A DNA stretch of 64,000 nt, taken from positions 565,075 to 629,074 of the forward strand of contig CAWBAO010000006.1 of assembly GCA_963786945.1 (NCBI GenBank), given 5' to 3'. Below the pieces are notes generated by a model. It did not search any database. It was not told where the DNA came from and worked only from the letters and a program-made list of their open reading frames with translations. This DNA comes from JADKCZ01 sp963786945. Its GTDB lineage: Bacteria > Myxococcota > Myxococcia > Myxococcales > Anaeromyxobacteraceae. This document shows, piece after piece, positions 57,400 to 64,000 of this stretch (its first letter is position 1; each line of letters starts with the position of its first letter). A program made the translations under genes and the position numbers.

Positions 57400-57792
57400 T
57401 CAGCGGAAGTCGGTCAGCTTCCGGCGCGGCGCGCCCAGCCTGGGCTCGCGGCGCGCCTGGCAGGCGGCGCAGCGCGTGGCCCAGGGCATGAGCTGGAGGC
57501 GCCGGGCCGGGATCTCCTCCTCGCAGTCCTCGCAGAGGCCGAAGTCCTCGGCGTGCTCCGCCAGCCGGCGCAGCGCGCCGTCGATGCGGGCCAGCTGCGC
57601 GGCCTGCCCCTCGTTCCGCTTCGAGGCCAGCACCTGCAGCATCTCCGAGAGCGCCTGGGCGTCCTCGTCGGCCACGCCGGTGGTGGCCGGGTCGGCGCGG
57701 TTGGGCTCGATGCGGGCCGGGCCGGCGCCGCGCAGCTGGTCGCGCAGCGCCAGCAGGAGCTTCCGGTGGCGGGCGGCGGCGGCCGGCTTCAC
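57400..57792 (-). CDS. DksA/TraR-type zinc-finger protein
   Basis: A 130-residue member of the DksA/TraR family. A coiled-coil-forming N-terminal half (HRKLLLALRDQLRGAGPARI, then DEDAQALSEMLQVLASKRNE) is followed by the zinc finger FGLCEDCEEEIPARRLQLMP with TRCAACQ, two CxxC pairs. DksA binds RNA polymerase and works with ppGpp; shorter TraR-like relatives do so too. The GTG start at 57792 overlaps the HAD gene stop (GTGA). Whether it is the organism's main DksA or a paralogue is unknown. Confidence 0.88.
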   Translation of the reverse strand: MKPAAAARHRKLLLALRDQLRGAGPARIEPNRADPATTGVADEDAQALSEMLQVLASKRNEGQAAQLARIDGALRRLAEHAEDFGLCEDCEEEIPARRLQLMPWATRCAACQARREPRLGAPRRKLTDFR

Positions 57793-58475
57793 GTGAGGCC
57801 GATCGCCCCGGGCAGCTCGGCCAGCGTGGTGAGCTCGGCGTCGGGCGGCTCGCCGAGCCGCTCGCGGGGGAGGCCGGAGCGGTTGCACCAGGCCACCCGC
57901 AGGCCGGCGGCCTTGGCGCCCCAGGCGTCCCAGCCGTTGGCGGAGACGAAGCCCAGCTCGGCCGGCCAGACGTCGAGCCGGTCGACCGCCAGCTGGTAGA
58001 CGGAGGGGTGGGGCTTGTAGACGCCCACCGCCTCGACCGAGAGGACCTCACCGACCAGGTCGTCGAGCCCGGCGCTGCGGACCGCCGCCGCCAGCATGCG
58101 CGGCGCGCCGTTGGAGAGGATGGCGATCTTGAGGTGGGCGGCCTTGAGCCGGGCCAGGGCCTCGCGGGCGTCGGCGCACGGGCCGATCCGCTCGTAGGCC
58201 TCCATCAGCCGCCGGCGCAGGTCGGGGGTGGCGATCCGCAGCGCGTCGAGCGCGTAGTCGAGCGCGTCGCCGGTCACCTGCCAGAAGTCGGCGTGGCGTC
58301 CCATCAGGGCGCGCAGCCAGGTGTACTGGAGCTGCTTCTGCCGCCACAGCTCGCTGAGCGGCGCGGCCCGATCGCCCAGCTGGTCGCGCGTCCGCTCGGC
58401 GGCGCTGGCCACGTCGAAGAGCGTGCCGTAGGCGTCGAAGACCACGGCGCGAACGCCAGCCAGCGGTGCCGCCAT
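57789..58475 (-). CDS. HAD-superfamily (S)-2-haloacid dehalogenase-like hydrolase
   Basis: A 228-residue type II haloacid dehalogenase-like enzyme. AVVFDAYGTLFDVASAAERT carries the nucleophilic Asp. A helical cap follows (WRQKQLQYTWLRALMGRHAD), then IAILSNGAPRMLAAAVRSAG, EAVGVYKPHPSVYQLAVDRL with the catalytic Lys, and VSANGWDAWGAKAAGLRVAW with the acidic residues. Members hydrolyse L-2-haloacids, but many have other substrates, so dehalogenation of natural compounds is possible but unproven. The ATG at 58475 has GGGAGGC about eight bases upstream. It overlaps the DksA-type gene. Confidence 0.87.
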   Translation of the reverse strand: MAAPLAGVRAVVFDAYGTLFDVASAAERTRDQLGDRAAPLSELWRQKQLQYTWLRALMGRHADFWQVTGDALDYALDALRIATPDLRRRLMEAYERIGPCADAREALARLKAAHLKIAILSNGAPRMLAAAVRSAGLDDLVGEVLSVEAVGVYKPHPSVYQLAVDRLDVWPAELGFVSANGWDAWGAKAAGLRVAWCNRSGLPRERLGEPPDAELTTLAELPGAIGLT

Positions 58476-58589
58476 GGATCGCCTCCCTGGGGACGAGGAG
58501 CGGGGAGTGTACCGCTTTCACCGGACGGGGTGGATCCCCAGTGATCACGGCCGGATCCCGGGATCGGCCCGGTGGCGGCGGCCCAGGAC

Positions 58590-58618
58590 TTTCCAAGCGC
58601 GCGGGAAGGGCGTAGCGT
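58590..58618 (+). promoter_or_regulatory. Candidate promoter of the structured RNA
   Basis: TTTCCA (58590-58595) and TAGCGT (58613-58618) are 17 bases apart, a moderate sigma-70 match (four and three of six). The implied transcript would start near 58625. Confidence 0.35.
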
Positions 58619-58624
58619 TTTTCT

Positions 58625-58771
58625 CGTAGCAGGCACCAACCAGGAGGCGAGAGATCAACGAGCCGACGCAGCCGTTCACATCTGCGTAGTCTCCACCGGC
58701 GAGAGCCGGACCTGCGCCCGAGCATGGGCGCCCAACGTGGTTGAGAAGAGGCCCTGACCGGGCCTCTTCTC
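58625..58771 (+). ncRNA. Candidate structured small RNA with terminal hairpin
   Basis: About 147 bases in the gap between two minus-strand genes form four consecutive perfect hairpins. These are ACGCAG/CTGCGT (58666-58687), CCGGC-GAGA-GCCGG (58696-58709), GCGCCC/GGGCGC (58714-58731) and a 12-pair stem GAGAAGAGGCCC/GGGCCTCTTCTC (58743-58771) with a five-base loop. CAACC (58637-58641) can pair with GGTTG (58739-58743), closing the whole. A promoter-like pair lies upstream. No T-run follows the last stem. It does not match 6S, SRP, tmRNA, RNase P or a riboswitch that I can recall. A 61-codon open frame here is weak and its codon use atypical. Confidence 0.42.
58743..58771. terminator. 12-bp perfect hairpin between convergent transcripts
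   Basis: GAGAAGAGGCCC and GGGCCTCTTCTC flank TGACC. As a symmetric stem without T-tract it could end transcripts from the RNA candidate (+) or the MiaE gene (-). Confidence 0.5.
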
Positions 58772-58819
58772 ATGTCCGGCGTCCCCTCGCCGGGGTGCCG
58801 GCGAGCCCGGGCCGGCCGG

Positions 58820-59386
58820 TCAGTGCATCCGGGGCCCGAGCGGCAGGGCGGCCACGATGCGCGCCTCGGCGTCGGCCAGCCCGGCCAGCCGCGCCCGCGC
58901 CGCCTCGCCGCCGGCCTCGACGGCCAGCTCGACGAAGAGCGCCTCGTGCCCGGCCTCGCTCTGCGCCAGCCGCCGGTAGAGCTCGCGCAGCCGCTCGTCC
59001 GGCAGCCGCCCGCCCAGCAGCAGCATGCGCTCCAGGGAGCGGGCCTCCACCAGCGCGAAGACCAGCAGCTGGTCGACCAGCCGGGTGGCGCCGCTGCCCA
59101 CCAGCCGGAGCAGCGCCTGCACGTAGGGATCGCCCTGGTCGGGCGGCAGCATCCCGCCGCGCCGCTGCAGCTCGTTGAGCACGTCGAGGAAGTGCTTCAG
59201 CTCCTCCTGGGCCAGCCGGGCCAGCGCCCGGACCAGCCTCGGCCGCCCCGGGTGGTCGCCCACCAGCCTCAGCGCCGAGGCCGCCGCCTTCTTCTCGCAG
59301 TGGGCGTGGTCGCCCAGCGTGGCGTCCAGGTCGGAGAGGGCCGCGGCGATCCAGGCCGGGTCGGTGGCGCTCCGCAGGATCGACAT
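58820..59386 (-). CDS. miaE: tRNA 2-methylthio-N6-isopentenyladenosine hydroxylase
   Basis: MiaE is a diiron oxygenase that hydroxylates ms2i6A at position 37 of tRNA. The 188-residue ferritin-like protein has the expected ligand pattern: LGDHAHCEKKAAASALRLVG (ExxH type), LAQEELKHFLDVLNELQRRG (EExxH), VEARSLERMLLLGG and LYRRLAQSEAGHEALFVELA (E..H). The ATG at 59386 starts the usual MSILRSATDPAWIAAAL. Ferritin-like homologues exist that act on other substrates, but the sequence fits MiaE well. It requires oxygen, so its presence implies exposure to air even if the organism respires anaerobically. Confidence 0.9.
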   Translation of the reverse strand: MSILRSATDPAWIAAALSDLDATLGDHAHCEKKAAASALRLVGDHPGRPRLVRALARLAQEELKHFLDVLNELQRRGGMLPPDQGDPYVQALLRLVGSGATRLVDQLLVFALVEARSLERMLLLGGRLPDERLRELYRRLAQSEAGHEALFVELAVEAGGEAARARLAGLADAEARIVAALPLGPRMH

Positions 59387-59408
59387 GGCGTGCCGGGGGG
59401 CGGCGGTC

Positions 59409-61443
59409 CTAGAGCGCCGCCGCCAGCCTCGCCCCCTGGCCGATGGCCCGCTTGGCGTCCAGCTCGGCCGCCACGTCGGCGCCGCCGATGAGGTGGAGCG
59501 CCACCCCGGCGGCGCGCAGCGGCGCCACCAGCTCGCGCTGCGGCTCCTGCCCGGTGCAGAGCACCACGTGGTCCACCGGCAGGACCCGGCGGCGGGCCCG
59601 CTCCGTGCCGAAGCTGATGGTGAGCCCGGCATCGTCGACCTGCTCGTAGTTGACGCTGGCCAGCATCTCCACCTGCTTCATCTTGAGCGCGGCCCGGTGG
59701 ATCCAGCCGGTGGTCTTGCCCAGGCCGGCGCCGGGGCGGCTGGCCTTGCGCTGCAGCAGCCAGACCTGGCGGGCCGGCGGCAGCGGCGCCGGCTCGACCA
59801 CGCCGCCGCGGGCCCGCTCCGGATCGGCCACGCCCCACTCGGCCAGCCAGCGCTGCAGCCCCTCGCCGGCCGGCGGCGCGGCGTGGACCAGGAACTCGGC
59901 GACGTCGAAGCCGATCCCCCCGGCGCCCACCACCGCCACGCGCGGGCCCACCGCGGCGCCGTGCAGCAGCACGTCGACGTAGGAGAGGACCTTGGGGTGC
60001 CGCTGCCCGGGGATGCCCGGGTCGCGCGGCACCACCCCGGTGGCCAGCACCACCTCGTCGAAGCCGCCGGCCTGGAGCGCCTCCGCGGTGGCGCGCACGC
60101 CGAGCCGGACCTCCACCCCGGTCACCTCCAGCCGGCGCCGGTAGTAGCGGAGCGTCTCGAGGAACTCCTCCTTGCCCGGCACGCGGCTGGCCATGACGAA
60201 CTGGCCGCCGATCCCGGGGGCCGCCTCGAAGAGGGTCACCCGGTGGCCGCGCGCGGCGGCCACGGTGGCGCAGGAGAGGCCGGCCGGGCCGGCCCCGACC
60301 ACGGCGATCCGCTTCACCCTCGCCGCCGGGAGGTAGTTGAGCTCGGTCTCGTGGCAGGCGCGCGGGTTGACCAGGCAGGAGCAGAGCTGCCGGCTGAAGA
60401 CGTGGTCGAGGCAGGCCTGGTTGCAGGCGATGCAGGTGTTGATCTCGTCGGCCCGCCCCGCCGCCGCCTTGTTGACCAGCTCCGGGTCGGCCAGCAGGGG
60501 CCGCGCCATCGAGACCAGGTCGGCGGCGCCCTCGGCCAGCAGCGCCTCGGCCACCTCCGGCGTGTTGATGCGGTTGGTGGTGCAGAGCGGGATGCCGACC
60601 GCCCCCTTCAGCTTGCGGGTCACCCAGGCGAAGGCGGCGCGCGGCACGCTGGTGGCGATGGTGGGGACCCGGGCCTCGTGCCAGCCGATGCCGGTGTTGA
60701 TGATGGTGGCGCCCGCCGCCTCCACGGCGCGGGCCAGCTCCACCACCTCCTCCCAGGAGCTGCCGTCGGGGACGAGGTCGAGCATGGAGAGCCGGTAGAC
60801 GATGATGAAGTCCTTGCCCACCGCGGCGCGCACCCGCTCCACGATCTCCACCGGCAGGCGCATCCGGTTCTTCCAGCTGCCGCCCCACTGGTCGGTCCGC
60901 CGGTTGGTGCGGGCCGCCAGGAACTCGTTGATGAAGTACCCCTCCGACCCCATCACCTCGACGCCGTCGTAGCCGGCCTCGCGCGCCAGCGCCCCGCAGC
61001 GGACGAAGTTGCGGATCTGCCGCTCCACGCCGGCGGCGCTGAGCTCCCGCGGCGTGAACGGGGTGATGGGCGACTTGACCCGCGACGGCGCCACCGAGAT
61101 GGGGCGTGAAGCTGTAGCGCCCGCCGTGGAGGATCTGCAGCGCGATCTTGCCCCCCTCGGCGTGGACCGCGTCGGTGACCGGGCGGTGGGCGCGGGCGCC
61201 GGCGCGGGTGGCCAGCAGCGACCCGAACGGCGAGAGCCAGCCCTCGATGCCGGGGGCGAAGCCGCCGGTGACCATCAGGCCGACGCCGCCGCGGGCCCGC
61301 TCGGCGAAGTAGGCGGCCAGCCGGGGGAAGTCGCGGGCACGGTCCTCCAGGCCGGTGTGCATCGACCCCATCAGGACCCGGTTGCGCAGGGTGGTGAAGC
61401 CGAGGTCGAGGGGGGCGAGCAGGTGCGGGTAGGGGCTGGGCAC
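59409..61443 (-). CDS. 2,4-dienoyl-CoA reductase (FadH) family flavoprotein, one frameshift
   Basis: A 677-residue enzyme (after correction) of the old yellow enzyme/FadH type: an FMN barrel, a [4Fe-4S] cluster and a C-terminal FAD/NAD(P) domain. The start (GTG at 61443) reads PSPYPHLLAPLDLGFTTLRN and KIALQILHGGRYSFTP. The frame then breaks at the GGGG of 61101-61104 (one G too many) and resumes with VAPSRVKSPITPFTPREL. NEFLAARTNRRTDQWGGSWK, the cluster cysteines NTCIACNQACLDHVF plus CSCLVNP, and the dinucleotide fold RIAVVGAGPAGLSCATVAAA follow. It may act in beta-oxidation of unsaturated fatty acids or on another enoate. The frameshift is likely an error. Confidence 0.88.
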
Positions 61444-61533
61444 GGGGGCTCCGGGGAGGCGCTGCCGCGGATGGTAGCCGGTCGCGCGCGTGGGGCCTAC
61501 TGGAACGGCCCCGGCTCGGCCATCATGTGGCCC

Positions 61534-62493
61534 GTGCCCGAGCTGCCCGACCTGACCGTCTACCTCGAGGCGCTCCAGGCGCGCGTCCTGGGGCACCCCG
61601 TGGTCGGGGCGCGGCTGGGCAACCCCTTCCTGCTGCGCACCGTCGACCCGCCCCTGGCCAGCGCCACCGGCCGGCCCGTCCGCGCGGTGCGGCGGCTCGG
61701 CAAGCGGCTGGTCCTCTCGCTGGAGGGCGACCTGCACCTCGCCCTCCACCTCATGATCGCCGGCCGGCTCCACTGGAAGCCGCCGGGGGCGGTGCCGCCG
61801 GGCGGCGGTGCGGCACGGCCCGGCCGCAACGTGTTGCTGGAGCTCGACTTCCCATCGGGCACCCTGGCGCTCACCGAGGCGGGGAGCCGGCGGCGCGCCG
61901 CGCTGCACCTGGTGGCGGGCGAGGCCGCGCTGCGGGCGCTCGACCGCGGCGGGCTGGAGCCCCTCGAGGCCGACCTGCCCGCCTTCGCGGCGGCGCTGCG
62001 GCGGGAGAACCACACCCTGAAGCGCGCCCTCACCGATCCGTCGCTCTTCGCCGGGATCGGCAACGCCTACTCCGACGAGCTGCTCCACCGGGCCCGGCTC
62101 TCGCCGGTGGCGCTCACCTCGTCGCTCGACGACGAGGCCGTGGCGCGGCTCTTCGCCGCCACCCGGGCCACGCTGCTGGAGTGGACCGACCGGCTGCGAC
62201 GCGACGCGGGGGGCCAGTTCCCGGAGAAGGTGACCGCCTTCCGCGACGGGATGGCGGTCCACGGCCGCTTCCGGCAGCCCTGCCCGGCCTGCGGCACCCT
62301 GGTGCAGCGCATCGTCCGGGCGGAGAACGAGGTGGACTACTGCCCGCGCTGCCAGACCGGCGGCCGGATCCTCTCGGACCGGTCGCTGGCCCGGCTGCTC
62401 AAGGCCGACTGGCCGCGCACCGTCGAGGCGCTGGAGCAGCACCCGACCCTCTCCAGGGCGCGGGCCCCCCGGAGGCGCGGGGGCGCGAGATGA
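61534..62493 (+). CDS. Fpg/Nei-family DNA glycosylase
   Basis: A 319-residue bifunctional DNA glycosylase/AP lyase. The start is fixed by chemistry: family enzymes use Pro2 as nucleophile, and GTG at 61534 gives M-PELPDLTVYLEAL. Glu3 follows, a lysine is present in VRRLGKRLVLSLEGDLHLAL, and the helix-two-turn-helix segment is TDPSLFAGIGNAYSDELLHR. The C-terminal zinc finger is CPACGTLVQRIVRAENEVDY then CPRCQ. Mid-protein Arg/Gly-rich stretches are longer than in E. coli Fpg. MutM (8-oxoguanine) versus Nei (oxidised pyrimidine) specificity is not resolved by sequence. It overlaps the dehydratase gene at its end. Confidence 0.9.
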   Translation: MPELPDLTVYLEALQARVLGHPVVGARLGNPFLLRTVDPPLASATGRPVRAVRRLGKRLVLSLEGDLHLALHLMIAGRLHWKPPGAVPPGGGAARPGRNVLLELDFPSGTLALTEAGSRRRAALHLVAGEAALRALDRGGLEPLEADLPAFAAALRRENHTLKRALTDPSLFAGIGNAYSDELLHRARLSPVALTSSLDDEAVARLFAATRATLLEWTDRLRRDAGGQFPEKVTAFRDGMAVHGRFRQPCPACGTLVQRIVRAENEVDYCPRCQTGGRILSDRSLARLLKADWPRTVEALEQHPTLSRARAPRRRGGAR

Positions 62494-63633
62494 CCGGGAC
62501 CAGGCGGCCCGATCTGTGCTCTGCTGGCCGCCGCGTGCGCAACCGGGAGATCAGGCGCCAGCGGGAGGAGCACGGCCGCAAGGCGGTGGCGGTGCTGCCG
62601 GTCCACTACCCCAGGGAGCTGCTCACCGCGCTCGACGTGCTGGCGGTGGAGCTCTGGGGGCCGCCCGGCCCGCCGCGCGGCGACGACGCCGGCCGGGTGC
62701 AGAGCTACGTCTGCGCCGTGGTCCGCAACGCCCTGGCCTTCCTGGCCGGCGGCCACGCCGACGCGGTCGACGGCGTCCTCTTCCCGCACACCTGCGACTC
62801 CATCCAGCAGCTGGCCACGCTGGCCACCGACCTGGGCGGGTGGCAGAAGCCGGCCTTCACCTTCCTCCACCCCCGGGGGGCCGACCGGCCCAGCGCCCGC
62901 CGCTTCGTCGAGGCCGAGCTGCGCCGGCTGGCCGGCACGCTGGAGCAATTCACCGGGCGCCCGCTGACCGACGAGCGGCTGGCGGCGGCGCTCCGGCTGC
63001 ACGGCGAGGTGGACGCGGCGCGCGCCGGGCTGCTCGACGCCCGGGCCCGGCTGCCCATGGACGACGCCGGCGCTCTACGCCCTGCTCCGGCGCGGCGAGT
63101 GGCGCTGGCCGGCCGACCACCTCGCCGAGCTCGAGGCGGCCCTGGCCACGCTGGCCGACCGGCCGGTGCAGCGGGGCGCGCCGGTGCTGGTGACCGGCTA
63201 CGTGCCCGAGCCGGCGGCGCTGCTCGAGACCCTCAACGCGGCCGGCGCCTTCGTGGCCGCCGACGACTACGCCGCGGTGGGGCGGCGGGTGGTCCGCGCC
63301 GCGCCCGCGCCCGGTGGCGATCCCTGGCGCGCGCTGGTGGACCGGTACTTCGCCGCCCCGCCCTGCCCGACCCGGGCCGCCGACACCGCCCCCCGCATGG
63401 CCCGCCTCGCGGCGCTGGCCGAGCGGAGCGGCGCCCGGGGCGTGGTGGTCCACGTCATGAAGTTCTGCGAGCCGGAGCTGTTCGACGTCCCGGTGATCCG
63501 GGAGACCTTCGCGGCCCGCGGGCTGCCGGTGCTGGTGCTGGAGGGGGAGCTCGAGGGGGCGCTCTCCGGCCAGGCGGTGACGCGGCTGGAGGCCTTCGCC
63601 GAGCTCTTGCAGGGCGCGCGAGGTGCCGCGTGA
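62490..63633 (+). CDS. 2-hydroxyacyl-CoA dehydratase subunit, one frameshift
   Basis: About 380 residues (corrected) of the HgdB/BcrC family, enzymes that dehydrate 2-hydroxyacyl-CoA by a ketyl-radical route with a [4Fe-4S] cluster and an activator ATPase. AVLPVHYPRELLTALDVLAV starts the fold. Cysteines in VQSYVCAVVRNALAF, GVLFPHTCDSIQQLATL and VVHVMKFCEPELFDVPV could bind the cluster. The frame breaks after LPMDDA where one of the two Gs at 63069-63070 is extra. It resumes with ALYALLRRGEWRWPADHLAE. The ATG at 62490 overlaps the glycosylase stop. The substrate is unknown; related benzoyl-CoA reductase subunits are an alternative. Confidence 0.85.
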
Positions 63634-64000
63634 GCGTGCTCCGACGCGTCCAGTACGAGCTGGCCGGCCGGGCCGCCTTCCCCATCCTCGGCGCCCTCGA
63701 GGCCTGGCAGCAGCGGCTCAAGCGCTCGCGGCGGAGGCCGGGCGGGGGCCCCTTCGGCCCGCCGCTGGAGGCGGTGGGGAAGCTCAAGGAGCTGATGGGC
63801 CACCACTACTTCCAGGGGCGGTACGCCGACGGCGCCGTCCCGGTGGCCTGGGTGACCAGCGGCTTCCCGGTGGAGATCCTGCGGGCCCTCGGCTTCCACA
63901 CCGTCTACCCGGAGAACCACGCCGCCCTCTGCGGCGTGCAGCGGCTCACCCCCGAGTACTCCGACGTCGCCGAGGGGCGCGGCTACTCGCGCGACCTCTG
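63630..64000 (+). CDS. Second 2-hydroxyacyl-CoA dehydratase subunit, partial at window end
   Basis: The first 123 codons of a second family member (HgdA/BadE-like); the rest lies beyond the window. After a basic helical start (EAWQQRLKRSRRR) it shows AVGKLKELMGHHYFQGRYAD, VPVAWVTSGFPVEILRALGF, HTVYPENHAALCGVQRLTPE and YSDVAEGRGYSRDL. This matches the N-terminal region of dehydratase subunits. GTG start overlaps the preceding stop (GTGA), so the two subunits are translated together, as is usual for the heterodimer. Confidence 0.8.
   Translation, partial: MSVLRRVQYELAGRAAFPILGALEAWQQRLKRSRRRPGGGPFGPPLEAVGKLKELMGHHYFQGRYADGAVPVAWVTSGFPVEILRALGFHTVYPENHAALCGVQRLTPEYSDVAEGRGYSRDL

Noticed and set aside
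58572..58757. 61-codon open frame in the gap before miaE
   Set aside because: No ribosome site, no recognisable motif, and the region is better explained by RNA hairpins.

Overview
The window is a dense stretch of very GC-rich bacterial chromosome. Start codons are frequently GTG (some TTG), coding density is above 90 percent, and stop/start overlaps of the ATGA or GTGA kind are everywhere. Gene content points to a Gram-negative myxobacterium-like organism, most like Anaeromyxobacter (Myxococcota): an LPS (Kdo) and Lpt export block next to rpoN, MJ0042 zinc-ribbon/TPR proteins, an HdrA-linked [NiFe] hydrogenase and 2-hydroxyacyl-CoA dehydratases. This assignment is an inference from gene content and composition; no rRNA or tRNA gene was found in the window.

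Layout. 0.2-10.4 kb (+): zinc-ribbon proteins, gatC-gatA-gatB (amidotransferase for Asn/Gln-tRNA), mtnA, a DUF1232 protein, a KirBac-type K+ channel, then rplU-rpmA-obg and an RNA methyltransferase. 10.5-12.7 kb: an HNH-endonuclease gene facing an RluA-type pseudouridine synthase. 12.9-22.7 kb (+): kdsB-pyrG-kdsA-kdsC-acyltransferase-lptC-lptA-lptB-rpoN-hpf-ptsN, the conserved envelope/sigma-54 block. 22.4-28.0 kb (+): a tight run of a TusA-like sulfur carrier, an HdrA-like flavoprotein, a fused MvhD-MvhG protein, the [NiFe] large subunit and its maturation protease. 28.3-35.7 kb (-): lepB and a MacAB-TolC-like tripartite export operon with two separate permeases. 35.9-43.3 kb: DUF1460 protein, ketopantoate reductase, an outer-membrane porin-like protein with an AT-rich leader, a GMP reductase/IMPDH-family enzyme, an M64 metallopeptidase, and a cysteine-rich Sel1-like repeat protein. 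43.4-54.4 kb: ilvD, pgi, an RsmB-like methyltransferase, a hybrid histidine kinase, DUF456, an EamA transporter, a spermidine-synthase-like protein, an L,D-transpeptidase homologue and an ABC-F ATPase. 54.8-59.4 kb (-): M48 peptidase, LemA, a DksA-type zinc-finger protein, a HAD dehalogenase, a structured-RNA candidate and MiaE. 59.4-64.0 kb: a FadH-type dienoyl-CoA reductase, an Fpg/Nei glycosylase and two 2-hydroxyacyl-CoA dehydratase subunits, the last cut by the window edge.

A striking property is that at least nine conserved genes, several of them normally essential (gatA twice, gatB, obg, pgi), are interrupted by one-base frameshifts, almost all single-base insertions. I read these as assembly or sequencing errors and report each such gene as one locus spanning both frames. 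The most interesting biology is the compact TusA / HdrA / MvhD-MvhG fusion / MvhA hydrogenase operon lacking hdrBC nearby. Next come a dispersed intergenic repeat family with a 29-bp perfect inverted repeat, a shared 20-nt near-palindrome, an Obg GTPase with a histone-H1-like basic tail, an L,D-transpeptidase homologue whose expected catalytic cysteine reads as serine, and a structured-RNA candidate near 58.7 kb.
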